From contig JABAKD010000025.1 in NCBI GenBank assembly GCA_012845835.1, forward strand, positions 25,837,504 through 25,901,503: a stretch of 64,000 bases of DNA, in the 5' to 3' direction. The notes below the pieces were generated by a model. It saw only the letters and a program-made list of their open reading frames with translations. It was not told where the DNA came from and did no database searches. A program made the position numbers and the translations under genes. Shown here piece by piece: positions 42,901-52,004 of this stretch. Within the stretch, counting starts at the first letter, position 1. Each line of letters opens with the position of its first letter. This stretch comes from Undaria pinnatifida (Eukaryota > Sar > Phaeophyceae > Laminariales > Alariaceae).

Positions 42901-43461
42901 ATCCCAATAAGTCGGTTAGTCGGCACCCCCAGGAAACGAATACAACGATTTCTCTGACTAGTAGCTAGTCAGTGACTTGCCGTGCCGACTCACAGCTCTA
43001 GCAGTTCTCCTGCCCCGTAGTGACAAATATCTTGGTCTCAACGTGCTACCTCTCTTCTACCGCATGTGATTTCCGAAGCCCCAGGCATACTGATACTGGC
43101 CCAAGGAGGGTAACAATGTCAATACTAAAACGGTCTGCGCATTTTCCGCACAAAGTGGTGTCATATCTCAAGAAAGAAAAATACACAGTATCTTGTCTGC
43201 CTTTCACCAAAAACGAACACTCACCACAAAGCAGGTGCTGGTAAAACGTTGCAGCTGTTCGTACTCGTAGGGCCTGGAGGTGTCGGGATAGTTGCCGTTG
43301 TTGATATCTTTGACGGTGACGTTGTAGGCTATGATCGCCGCACATAGCCACATGCTCTCCTTCACCATCCGCTGCAAAATATCGCCCTCCTCATGCCGAT
43401 TGGTTGACGAACCACCAGCATGACCATGGCCAGGATCGCCATTATCATCGTTATGTGGCAT
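27639..43461 (-). CDS. Putative multi-pass membrane protein, six exons
   Basis: Six minus-strand exons can be joined: 43461-43225, 38814-38626, 37011-36910, 30739-30587, 29387-29151 and 27941-27639. All have AG/GT borders and all are in phase 0, giving about 406 residues. A short hydrophilic His/Gly/Asp-rich N terminus is followed by several hydrophobic segments (for example PLVIATSVLSSLLLIAL, VIVALLVVSMVLA, PFVVFTAALLVL, PLALAQMVLLVL and ADLLAIVVTASVLYALL). The pattern SPVQLVSRTAPLALAQ ... VTSPLSVSI faintly recalls the second half of triose-phosphate/nucleotide-sugar transporters (drug/metabolite superfamily). The usual connecting segment before it is missing, so function is open. An extra exon may have been overlooked in the 6.2-kb third intron or between exons 4 and 5. 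Confidence 0.5.
29151..29387 (-). CDS. Membrane-protein gene, exon 5
   Basis: Acceptor GTTCTTCAG, donor CCGG/GTATGT, 79 codons. It encodes MSPVQLVSRTAPLALAQMV and ends KVTSPLSVSITLCVCR. An inner GT at 29195 would shorten it by 15 codons, also in phase. Confidence 0.6.
29740..29955 (-). mobile_element. LINE 3'-tail copy with poly-C end, in an intron
   Basis: Nearly identical to 6925-7115. The minus-strand order is GAACGATGCAGTTCACTC, GTGCAAGCAATGTCTGCC, GTGCTCCATCCCGGCAT, GGTCTATGGTCATACGACT, then a C-rich end. Confidence 0.65.
30587..30739 (-). CDS. Membrane-protein gene, exon 4
   Basis: Acceptor GCTTTCTCAG, donor ATGGAG/GTAGGC, 51 codons. It encodes two hydrophobic segments around NRLDPSLSKLTATAP and ends KGELLNGDME. 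Confidence 0.65.
30766..30798. repeat. GGGA microsatellite
   Basis: About eight GGGA units lie directly before the acceptor of exon 4 of the membrane-protein gene. On the minus strand they supply a pyrimidine-rich CCCT tract. Confidence 0.9.
32430..32585. repeat. Tandem repeat array (AGCAGACCAC units)
   Basis: Two 30-bp units containing ACCACGGAGCAACAAAACAC are followed by shorter ACACAGCAGACCAC units. Open frames across it are low-complexity. Confidence 0.85.
32839..33160 (+). pseudogene. PIF1/Helitron-type helicase fragment, frameshifted
   Basis: The first frame reads AKEAKVMLTKNLYQQVG at about 32869-32919. After a frameshift near 32940 the next frame reads PPPNLTLYIVVKFRGYSG, CVPISPVDTTW and RTQLPLRICWA. 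This is the usual order of the C-terminal helicase region of PIF1-like and Helitron Rep-helicase proteins. The sequence ends just before the expected ITIHKSQG-type motif. It is a remnant inside intron 3 of the membrane-protein gene, antisense to it. Confidence 0.7.
36910..37011 (-). CDS. Membrane-protein gene, exon 3
   Basis: Acceptor ACTTTTCAG, donor GATATG/GTCCGA, 34 codons in phase 0, reading VSTVALHYSRISSENFEDYK and then FVAFYVLSATEADM. Confidence 0.55.
38225..38455. repeat. Degenerate short repeat (AGCAAGAAAAGGTACA)
   Basis: About ten variants of AGYAAGAAAAKGTACAVTA occur in tandem or near-tandem, which explains the Leu/Phe-rich shadow frames on the minus strand. Confidence 0.7.
38626..38814 (-). 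CDS. Membrane-protein gene, exon 2
   Basis: Acceptor CATCAACCAG, donor GAGGAG/GTGAGG, 63 codons. It encodes TGASVQLCSWVGTSLYFFV and a transmembrane segment before LQTETFTHSALNYEE. Confidence 0.65.
39225..39775. repeat. GACCCG/CGGGTC array with three 46-bp tandem units
   Basis: The left part (39235-39390) is rich in GGGTCGGGTC; the right part (39390-39770) is rich in GACCCGACCCG, so the halves are roughly complementary. Within it, a 46-bp unit containing CTGTTCCGACTCGTGAAAAG repeats three times (39400-39537). Confidence 0.8.
40400..41021 (-). pseudogene. Reverse-transcriptase element remnant
   Basis: One minus-strand frame with in-frame stops reads LRDEHISYLRDGVSVYDFLI, then FEDAEMQSLVERGWIVKW, GPVWPRLIHAL, and KPSPIYDTRPLNQRCKQIRF. 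This order (a YLxDGV box, a linker ending in IVKW, then KP..IYD.RPLN) matches the start of the reverse-transcriptase region in DIRS-like and related retroelements. At least two stops interrupt it and the catalytic core is not present. Confidence 0.55.
41547..41916. repeat. Large inverted repeat, about 124-bp arms
   Basis: The left arm, 41547-41670, and right arm, 41793-41916, are imperfect reverse complements separated by about 122 bases. Outer ends share CCACGGCAACCACGGGAACG; inner ends share the CACGATYGAGCC word. Both arms, read outside-in, encode the same peptide (TATTGTSRQEVA...HQTAEMV.DRTPE). Confidence 0.85.
41928..42311 (-). pseudogene. Open frame of possible retroelement origin
   Basis: A 127-codon Ala/Thr/Pro/Arg-rich frame lies 5' of the reverse-transcriptase remnant on the same strand. 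It contains GAGTVCKASCVCTADGTAYD. Position and composition suggest a gag-like or linker part of the same element, but no motif proves it. Confidence 0.3.
42720..43015. repeat. Dispersed repeat with CGGCAAGTCGGCTGGC core
   Basis: Contains GTCGGCAAGTCGGCTGGC and GCTGATGGCCAGTCGGCTTG. A matching block with the same words lies at about 30370-30530. Confidence 0.6.
43225..43461 (-). CDS. Membrane-protein gene, exon 1
   Basis: The exon is taken from the ATG at 43461 (MPHNDDNGDPGHGHAGG...) to TTTGTG/GTGAGT, 79 codons. TTCACAG lies nine bases upstream, so it could instead be an internal exon starting three codons earlier (RRR). It includes ESMWLCAAIIAYNVTV and RPYEYEQLQRFTSTC. Confidence 0.6.
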
Positions 43462-43494
43462 TCTTCTTCGCTGTGAAGAAAAATATGTATAGTG

Positions 43495-44050
43495 GGTGGC
43501 TCTTCTTCGCCAGAGGAAATTAACGGAATAATCCGACTGGCTCTTCTTCGTCAGGGAAATTCTCGGAATAATCTGACAGCGAGACGCGAGGACACATTCA
43601 TTCATATATTTATCGGAGGTTAGCGAACGGCTAGCTGTTCTTCGTCAAAGAAAACCCTCAGAAAAACCTGGCGGAACACGAGGGCATTATTGGAGGTTAG
43701 AGGGCGGCTGCCTCCTCTTTCGTCAGGGAAAGTTCTCTTAGTAATAATCTGAACAAAAACGGGACGCAATAATCTTTTAGTGGAGGTTTTATAGGCTGAG
43801 AGAAGGGGGAAGGAGGTGGTGGGCTATTGGCTACCAGGTATGTCAGTAAAACCCTTCCCCCTACCAGATTGGTTGACGAAACGACAACATTACTATACGG
43901 GCCATCAACATCTGGCATCCAGCTTCGTTGGAGAACGAACCGGCTAGTCTTCGTCAGGGGAAAAACACAAATACTCCGAAACAAAATCGGGACGCGAAGA
44001 CTCTTTTACTGGAAGTTAGAAAGGCTGGAATAGGGGGGAGAAGGAAGTGG
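43495..44050. repeat. Tandem repeat of about 90-110 bp upstream of the membrane-protein gene
   Basis: Each unit contains variants of CTTCGTCAGGGAAA, CTCRGAATAATCTGA and GGAGGTTAG. About five copies run up to the first recognised exon of the minus-strand gene, so they form its presumed 5' flank or first intron. Confidence 0.7.
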
Positions 44051-44089
44051 TAGGCGGCCACATAAAAAAAATCTTCATGCAAGTTTCCA

Positions 44090-44280
44090 AGTTTCCACTA
44101 CTTCCACGGAAGCTATCACTACTTTTCCATGGAAGCTTCCACGAAATTTATGGAAGTTTCCACTGCTTCCATGGAAGCTCCCACGAAACTAAAAGAAGCT
44201 TCCTCTGCTTCCATGGAAGATTTAATCGGCGTCCTCCATGGAAGTAGTAGCGGAAGCTTCCGTGGACGTCTCCAAGCGCA
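44090..44280. repeat. Cluster of GGAAGCTTCC / TTCCATGGAA palindromes
   Basis: Alternating TTCCATGGAAGCTYCCACGA units recur six or seven times, each containing the palindrome TTCCATGGAA or GGAAGCTTCC. Confidence 0.8.
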
Positions 44281-44309
44281 GTAGCGTATGCCCGACCAGG
44301 CACGGCAAC

Positions 44310-44565
44310 TGCCTGGAAGAAGAATCTTTCCAAGCACATCGACCTACTCCCCAGAGTCTTTCCAAACGCAGCGACCTAAAGTCTTCCCAGAGCACAAGCG
44401 CAGCGACCTATGGAGTACTAATGCATATCTGGTACACCCAAGCACAGCGACCCACCTGGTATTCCATAAAAAGAGCACATGCCTAAAGCTCGTCGACATG
44501 TAGCTACAGATCTAAGAGTCTCTCCAAGCACAGCGATCTACAAGTATTCCCAAAGCACACACCAA
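44310..44565. repeat. Degenerate tandem repeat next to the hexamer array
   Basis: Repeated words AAGCACAGCGACCTA, AGAGTCTYTCC and AGTMTTCCCAAAGCACA occur at roughly 35-60 base spacing. Confidence 0.6.
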
Positions 44566-44584
44566 CCAAGGAGGGCCCTTCGGT

Positions 44585-44852
44585 AGGGGTAACGGTTACT
44601 GTTGGGGTTGCGGTTACGGTTAGGGTTGCGGTTACGGTTGGGGTTGCAGCTACGATTAGGGTTGCGGTTACGGTTACGGTTGGGGTTGCGGTTACGGTTG
44701 GGGTTACGGTTACTGTTGGGGTTGCGGTTACGGTTACGGATAGGGTTGCGGTTACGGTTGGGGTTACGGTTACGGTTGGGGTTGCGGTTACGGTTACGGT
44801 TGGGGTTACGGTTGCGGTTACGGTTACGGTTGCGGCTACGGTTACGGTTCAG
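44585..44852 (+). repeat. GGTTNN hexamer array, telomere-like
   Basis: About 45 uninterrupted hexamers keep GGTT in register while the last two bases are mostly AC, GC, GG or AG. The GGTTAG variants are the TTAGGG-type telomere unit. The array lies inside the window, so it is interstitial here. Confidence 0.85.
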
Positions 44853-45680
44853 GACGCCTACTGCAAGAGCTGATAAGAAACTATACATACCAGACATATA
44901 TGTCGGTACTGACCCTCTAGGCGGCAGCCGCTGTTTGCATTATCGATGTGAAAAAAAATGACTGCACACCCTTTTAGTCAATTTCTATCTTGCGCGTCAG
45001 CCCAGACCCAACCCGGCCCCAACTCTACCCCAAACCCAAACCCAAACCCTTCGGGCGGCTCGAGGTCGGCAAGGGCGGTCCCGCGGCCCCGCCACGTGTT
45101 TCGTGGGCATTTTCCCAAAATAATCGGCAGGGCGAAAGGCAGGCCTCAACCAATGAGACAAAACAAAGGGTGTCAAGCCATTTTCCTTCACACAGATACG
45201 AGATGCAAGTAAGGCAGTGGGTGCTGCCGACACAGGCTGTGTTCCTTAATGTTTTAGAAGGGGTGAGTTCTACCCTAAACCTTTAGTACAACGAAAAAAC
45301 GTTTATGGTTCATTACTTTCTGCAAATCTCTGCCTACCTCTCTTGTTATGATGCCCTATTTCCTAACACTGAGCAGTTCGTAGATACCGTAGGAATCGGG
45401 GTCTTCGCACGGATCGGTGTCTCCGCACGGGTCGGGGTCTTGGCACGGGGGGTGCGGAAAAAAAGCGGGTTCCAATTGATTTAATTCGATTATCGCACAG
45501 GTATCGGCGGCTCCGCACAGGGATGCGAAGCAGGGCATCAAATAGGTGAAGTGTTGCGCTGGCGCACCTTTTTGTCGTAATCCCGTTTTATAACTATTTT
45601 TCAAGAACGTCAGCAGTGAGTTCGACGAATTTCAGGTCAATACGTTTTGTTCACCGCGTGCCGAAGGCATGGCGCGGCAT
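44853..45680. other. Intergenic sequence without a recognised gene
   Basis: The stretch contains a CCCAAACCCAAACCC tract (45031) and repeated GTCTTCGCACGGATCGG-like words (45400-45460) that recur near 46950-47110. No exon is supported. Confidence 0.4.
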
Positions 45681-45684
45681 GCCG

Positions 45685-45830
45685 CACCACGCTTTTTTCG
45701 CTGTAGGCGAAAATAATTGTGCGGGTCATTTTTCGCCGTAGGCGACAACGAAAAATGGGTCTGTTTCACCGCATGCGAAAAAAGAAGGTTGGGTCTGTTT
45801 CGTCGCAGGCGAAAAAAAAAACGAGTTTTT
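45685..45830. repeat. Array of small TTTCGCCGNAGGCGAAA hairpins
   Basis: Four short inverted repeats (near 45690, 45728, 45763 and 45799) have the form TTTCGC.GTAGGCGAAA. The last two sit in 36-bp direct repeats beginning GGGTCTGTTTC. Confidence 0.75.
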
Positions 45831-45914
45831 TTTCGGGCTGATTTCGTCTTAAACGCACCTTTTCAGTATATTGACTCACACATGGTTAAGAAAACGGCGT
45901 ACGGCTCGTGGTTT

Positions 45915-46065
45915 ATGCTACACCCTGGTGCGAATAACCCCATACCTTCGGTGAGATTGGGCAATACCACAGGCACACCACGAGCCAGACGCCTATTATA
46001 CGCCCTGGTGCGAAGAACCCCGATGCCTTCGGTGATATTGGGCAATACAACAAGTGTTTTCCAAC
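45915..46065. repeat. Two tandem copies of an approximately 85-bp unit
   Basis: Both copies contain CCCTGGTGCGAAKAACCCC and CCTTCGGTGAKATTGGGCAA. Confidence 0.8.
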
Positions 46066-46380
46066 AGTTTGCGCAGGACAGAAAATGATGTACTGCGGGA
46101 GCTTGTATCGTGGGTTCCACAGCTGTTTGGCACCGTGACGGTGCTCATGTGCGAGTGAGGTCGTTTTTTTTAATCAAAAACTTCTTGTTTATTTTTACTG
46201 TTTTCATTGAAATGAATCGGCACACGTTGTCCACTCAGCCAAGAACGCGTTGTAACCACACGAGATCAAACCACGTCAAAAACACACGAGACCACATTAC
46301 CATAACCACCCCGTACGTACTACGAAATACCGATAGGATATCGGGAAATACTACACTTTTTTTTTCTCCTCTTTTTTTCA

Positions 46381-46670
46381 CACTTTTACTTTCTAGCATC
46401 TGGACAAGCCGTGGTCACAGGTGTCGTCCCTTCTTCCCCCCGGTTCTTGCCTTCAACTTTTATCGCGCATAGGGTTCAGCAATCCCACTGCTCGTCGATT
46501 TTTCATCGAGTGTTGCTAACTCACGCTCTCGCTCTTTCCACAAGTCAATTTGTGCGCAAGAAAAAGTCCCTACGAATTTATACGAGTTTGCATGCACTCG
46601 GGGGGACTCGAACTCACGAAACTGACCTATACCAGGCTCGAGGATAACCTGATACGCCACCGGGGCGACC
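46381..46670 (-). mobile_element. tRNA-derived SINE, copy 1
   Basis: On the minus strand the 5' end has a Pol III A-box-like TGGCGTATCAGG and, 32 bases on, a perfect B box GTTCGAGTC. The tRNA-like stems are degraded, so it is not a working tRNA. A body of about 200 bases follows (including TTAGCAACACTCGATGAAAA and GACACCTGTGACCACGGCTT). A second copy is at 58737-59030. Confidence 0.75.
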
Positions 46671-47544
46671 GGCTTACGCTGCATCTACTTGTCCCTGGCC
46701 AAGGAAGCCGACTGGCAAAATGGTACATCACCTTGGGCCATTCACGTCGTTCTTCGCTCGTTGCACGAAGCCCAAACCCCTGACCCGCTGCATAGCGCCA
46801 AGTTGCTACCAACAGGTTCAAAACATCTACCGGCGACCCCAAAGCGCGACATTTCCAAGTTCGACCGGTTCTCCTTCGGCGTCCCCGTGTCCCTTCCCGG
46901 CCACGACTTTTTTTTGCACCCTACATCACCGCTTTGGTTTTGTTAAAAATCGCACGGGTCGGGGTCATCGCACAGGGGTATGCGTTATATTGAAGAACCA
47001 AATTATTTAGTTCAATTTCCGCACAGGAATCGATAACTTCGTACATATCGGCGTCTTCGCACCCCTGTGCGATAAAAGCGTGAGAACGAAAGACGACCGC
47101 ACAGTGTGCGAAGACCCCGATTCTCGCGGTCGGTGTGGTTGTTGTTGTTGTTGTCGCATTAACTCGCATGATCAAATCCGTGGTCACGGGACAGGCTCCA
47201 GTCGCTCTGGAGCTGTCACGGGACAGGCTCCAGTCGCTCTGGAGCTGAGGAATACCCCAGGGAAAAGCACAAACAACCAAAGGTGGTAACGCATATATCA
47301 CAGCTGACGCAATTCATGCCTCCACCAGAAACATATGAAAGTGAAATCGGGAGTCAGCCTACGATGTGCCAGGTCCGTACTGGTGCATACGTCTCACTAC
47401 TCGCGCCTGGAAAAACCGACTATACCGCTTGCCACCCAAGAAAGACTACCACGAAAATATTGCAAGTAGTACCTATCACTACGCATACGCACGACAGACG
47501 CAAGTCAATTGGAAAAAAGAAACAAAGAAAAGAAAAGATAATAT

Positions 47545-47582
47545 AAAGGAAAGGAAAGGAAAGGAAAGGAAAGGAAAGGAAA
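47545..47582. repeat. AAAGG microsatellite
   Basis: Seven to eight AAAGG units, followed by a longer A/G-rich tract to about 47690. Confidence 0.9.
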
Positions 47583-50500
47583 TACAAGGAAGCGAAAAAG
47601 CGAAAAAGGAAAGGAAAGAAAAGAAAAGACGAGAAAAGCAAGAAAAGACAAGACAAGAGGAAGCAAGGAAAGGAAAAGAGAAAAAAATGTCATGCTAGCA
47701 GACCCTAGGAACTGACTAAAGACGGCATTGGGCTCATCGAGGGTATCAAGTGCATGGTACCAGGCACCTGGTCCATACATATTAATAGTATACCTGCTAT
47801 GTACGCTGTTCGATATAATACTCATCATACCAGTCTTGTACCTGGTACGAACGTACACCTGGTATTTATCGTAGCAATAATACCTCTTTTGACACCCATC
47901 CATGCATTCCGACCCAAAGACGACGAGAGTGCGGGACCAATTCAGATGCCTACGATATTCATAGGAATAACGTGCGGCAGCAGTAGCATACGGGTACGTA
48001 CCGCCATGCTTTTGTACACGCTTTGTCGTACACAGATATTCATCACTCCCAGTATATTATAAAAATATATGTGCAGTCCGGACCCCCAACACAGCTCGGT
48101 TTTGCTTCGTGTCGGTCGCAAATAATCGTCAGTTTTTCGACAATTATTTCGAGAAGAAACTACCAGGCACCTGGTACATGCCGCAGCAACATACGTACAA
48201 ACATCAGTACCCCACACGTAGGGTATCTATATGGATGCACCAGTAGCACGAGGTATTGACCTACCAGGTATTTAATTGATCTAGTCTACAGCAGTATTAA
48301 TAGCATGTGCTTATCGCATCACAGATAGATGTGTGGGTGGGATCAGTCAGGGCGCCCAAACAGGAAGGAGCAGGATGGTCGGCGGAACTGCCAATAATAC
48401 AGCAGCAGTGTATAATACCAGGTACCTGGTACGTACGCGACAGCACTCACCTGTTTAAGAATTTGGCAGTTTTAAGAATCCCAGGCTCGAGTGTTGGACA
48501 AAAATAAGAACATCGCCTCTTTCTTGGTGAAAATCGTGTAGGATACGCCCTGCCCTTTTACATAATAAGAATTCCAGCCTGGCCAGAAATAAGATATTCT
48601 TAACTCTGATGTTGCATTTAACCAGGTACTCGTATTAATACTTCTGCTGTTTGTCTGTACACGAATAAAATCGTGTCATACGTACCAGTACCATTAGACT
48701 AGACTAGACTAGTCTATCGTATACGAATACGTTTAGGTGTACCAGGTACAGTTACTAGTATTGATTGCTGAGCGCCTTGTCTGTCTGCCAAAACCAGCCG
48801 GCCAGCACCCCTCCTTTGTCCGCTCTCTCTCTCTCTCTCCCTCTCACCTTTGACCAACAGCATCCATCCAGGGATGTCAGCAGCTCCCGCCGAACTACTA
48901 TGTAATTAGCGAGTCACGTGCGAGCTGTTTTGTGTACATGGGCCGAGTACGATAGGTTGGGTTGTTTTTTTTTTACTTAGATGTGGGGAGTGTTGGGTGG
49001 CGAACGAAACAAGCACGTTGTTAGCTGTAGAAGTGCGGTGTTTTTGGTGCCGTTACGGTGGATCCGCGGGGTTTCCAGAGTTAGTCTCACCGAACAGCCT
49101 ACGAGGCATAGCAACAAGGGAAGGTTACAATATTCCCTTCGGAGCCGTGTTGTCGTGTTATTTGATGACTAATTTTCGAGGACGTCAGCCGTGAGTTCAA
49201 CGATTTATACGAGTGGCATCGACGGCTGATGATTGATGTACGTGTACCTGTTTCTTTTTCGTAATAACGGGAGTGACGGAAGATACAGCAACAAGGCCCA
49301 ATGAACCTGATCGAATAGTCTAGTCTAGACTACTCGTGTATCTGTACGTTTTTTGTGTGTTGATTCGTACGACGGGTACCAGGGTACTACCGTATAGGAT
49401 ATAGGACACGGTTGGCTTATTGCGTTGGGGACGTATAGTCCGGTTATTGCAACGGCTCCTTTCCGCAGGCGGCTGACGCCGCCCGCTACGCTCGCGCAAG
49501 GAAGAATATAACAATATACAACAACAAAACATTATATAAGGTGGCAGGAAAACGAGGCCCATGATTTGGTGCAACACAACTAGTAGTCTATAATAACTGT
49601 TGCAACACAAACAACAGAAGAAGTAGTGGTAGTGAGTAGTAAAAAACACTATAAAATCAATGTGCAGTGTCAGTGAGTGGTGGAGTATGTGGGGAGAGAG
49701 CTCGAAAGAAGAAGAAGCTCAACCAACCGAAAAAAACATATTGAAGGGACATCAAAGAAAGGAAGGAGGAGGACTTGGCATGAACAAGGTCGGACACACG
49801 AAATTCAAGAATATAAATAAATGTGGTGTGTGTTTGGAAAAAGATGGGACACACGAAACGACACAAAAAAAACAGGGCCCCGAGAGGACAAAATAATAAC
49901 GAAGTCTCAAAATGAAGACTCCTAACAGCCTGTCATCGAGGACGGATTCTTATATACTCCGGAGTATATATATATGTTTGTCGGTGATCACGTTGAAGCT
50001 CATGCTGCACACTCTGTCTGTCGGATGGAGAAAAACATAATAACCAGAATGATTATTTTGGGTTTGGGTCGACAGAAATAAGGGAGAACTCTTCTTCTAT
50101 CTAGGGGACACCTTCACGCTAAGTAATACTTAGAAGTACAACATCATCTATATATAATAATAATTACGACCCCTCGCTGACACCTGCACACCCCGTGGTC
50201 CTGTTAGTGATCGTTGATGTTGGACGCTCTCACTCTCTGATGCTTGCTTTTGTGCTCGTTTTGTGCTTGAACTCGCTGGCAAAGTTGTTCTTCATTATCG
50301 TTATTATTGTTGTATGTAGTTGTATTAGGTTTTTGATGGTGCGGCGCTGCTAGCTGACACTGCTGCTGCTGGTACTCTGATTTGACGAAATTTATTCCCG
50401 CGAGGTAATAATAATGATGCCAGGCTGGCTATCGTCCCCATCCAGGTGCCTGGAGTAAAAGCACACTCAGCACGGAAATGCTAGGGCCGCCGCCGCGTTC

Positions 50501-51087
50501 ATACCAGGAATTTTTACCGTCCTTACATTTCCGAATGCACAGAGGGGTACTTGTACCTCATCATACCGAAAAACTGCTTGGTGTGTGTTTTTGATTTGTA
50601 GGGCGTGGTACGGTGGGTGCCACAACAAGAACGAGCAAGCCGCCACAGTTCGATCGCGATCGCACGAAAACAACGAACAAAGGAAACGAGTGTTTCAGAT
50701 CTCCTCAAGTGTAGGGGAAAACGGTGGGCGTCAAAACCCAAAAAGGCTGCGGCAAAAGGGGAGGGGGGGGGGGGGGGGGGGGGGCGGCAAGAGGGGAGGG
50801 GGGAGGGGGTGTGGGCGGCAAACATCGTCTGCCTGTGAACAAAAAAGAAGAAAAAAGCGAGTGTAGTCTAGACGAGTAACCCGATTTGAGCTGAGAAAAT
50901 AGACTAACCCTTTATTTTTCGATTTTTTCGCGGGCATCCCAGTACTTTTCCTTCACATCCCGTCCCCACCGCGGTTTCCTGTGGGACAGGACGACGCAGT
51001 CCGCAGAACGTAGTCACTTGTTCCTGCCCTGAATGTACCTAACATAAAATCATCAAAGGTAACTTGTCCCGTTTTTTCCGCGCCCCG
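47583..51087. other. Intergenic stretch with palindrome cluster, no gene recognised
   Basis: 47750-48760 is rich in the palindrome ACCAGGTACCTGGT and half-sites. 48690-48715 and 49315-49335 carry CTAGACTAGACTAG-type palindromes. A 22-base G run interrupted by no other base lies near 50764. No splice-consistent exon was found on either strand. Confidence 0.45.
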
Positions 51088-52004
51088 CTACCGTATGCTA
51101 CACAAGATAACACACCCCGGGGATAACATTTTTGCGTTTGGAAAAAGTCACACCGGGGGTGATATCCTGTGGGGGTGTGTGTTATCTCATGTAGGCCGGG
51201 TGATAACAGGCAGGCCGCCCCGCCCATGAAGGGGGGTGATAAATAAGGGGGGGTGATAACGCTGCGGGCCGCCCGGTCCCCTAAAGGGGGTCATAAACCA
51301 GGCCTGGGGGTGTGATAACGCTGCAGGTTGCCCGGGGGTGACAAACCAGGGGGTGGGATATCACTCCCGCACACTTTGAAGGGGGTGTGGTAATGAGGGG
51401 GTGTGATAAAAGGGGTGTGATAACCCTTGCTTGCGAATGATTGTTGCTGCCTCCAACAATTACCAGTACCTGCTGCTGCAGCACTTCTTCTTGCAGGGTG
51501 GGGTGTGATAACATCGCTTCACCATGTATGTAGCGCTCGTACCGGTAAATGCTGCTGCCGGGCAGTGGCAGGTGTGTGGTATTGCAGATATGTGATGACC
51601 ACGGGAGGTTGCGGTGCCGCTGTCTCAGCAATTGGCTCAGCAGCTGAGGCAACAGCTGTCGCACCAGCTGCCGAAGGAGTTGTCGAAGGAACCCAAGAAG
51701 GGGCAGCGGGATTCTCTCTCTCCGCGTTCATGTTGTTGGTCTCCATACCGGGTGGTATCCCTCTCACAGCAGAACAGCAGTGTGTTGAGAGCGGAAGTAT
51801 AGGACAAATGCTTCATCACCGGGGTGATAGTAAAAGGGGCCCCGTGAATATAGGCGTTGCAACCTCGGGGATGTGTTATCTAATGTACCCCCGGTGATAG
51901 TTGACATCCCGGTTGGAGAGCCAAAAAATGCACCACCGGGTGTGTTATTCAGTGGGGGGTGTGTTGTCTTTCGTGGGTGTGGTATCTTGTGTAGCATACG
52001 GTAG
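51088..52004. mobile_element. Non-autonomous inverted-repeat element with TA flanks
   Basis: The left end TACCGTATGCTACACAAGAT and right end ATCTTGTGTAGCATACGGTA are perfect reverse complements. Similarity continues inward through ACACACCCC. The TIRs begin CCGTATGC just inside TA on each side, which fits a TA target duplication. The 917-bp interior is built of GGGGTGTGATAAC-like repeats; its open frames are low-complexity and show no transposase. Confidence 0.8.

Noticed and set aside
44602-44961. Long Leu/Arg (plus) and Asn/Arg (minus) frames
   Set aside because: They are direct translations of the GGTTNN hexamer array.
45356-45604. Minus-strand DPDPCGDTDPCEDPDSYG repeats that look like acidic calcium-binding motifs
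   Set aside because: They come from a degenerate GTCTTCGCACGG repeat that recurs near 47 kb without a shared frame or splice sites.
45685-45830. A CRISPR-like array of palindromic repeats
   Set aside because: Repeats are too few and degenerate, spacers are not unique, and the genome is eukaryotic.
46596-46675. A possible functional tRNA gene on the minus strand
   Set aside because: A and B boxes are present, but the acceptor, anticodon and T stems do not pair properly, and the same head occurs on a second SINE copy.
51427-51897. 156-codon frame inside the inverted-repeat element
   Set aside because: It is Ala/Gly-rich, overlaps the repeat interior and shows no DDE-type or other transposase motif.
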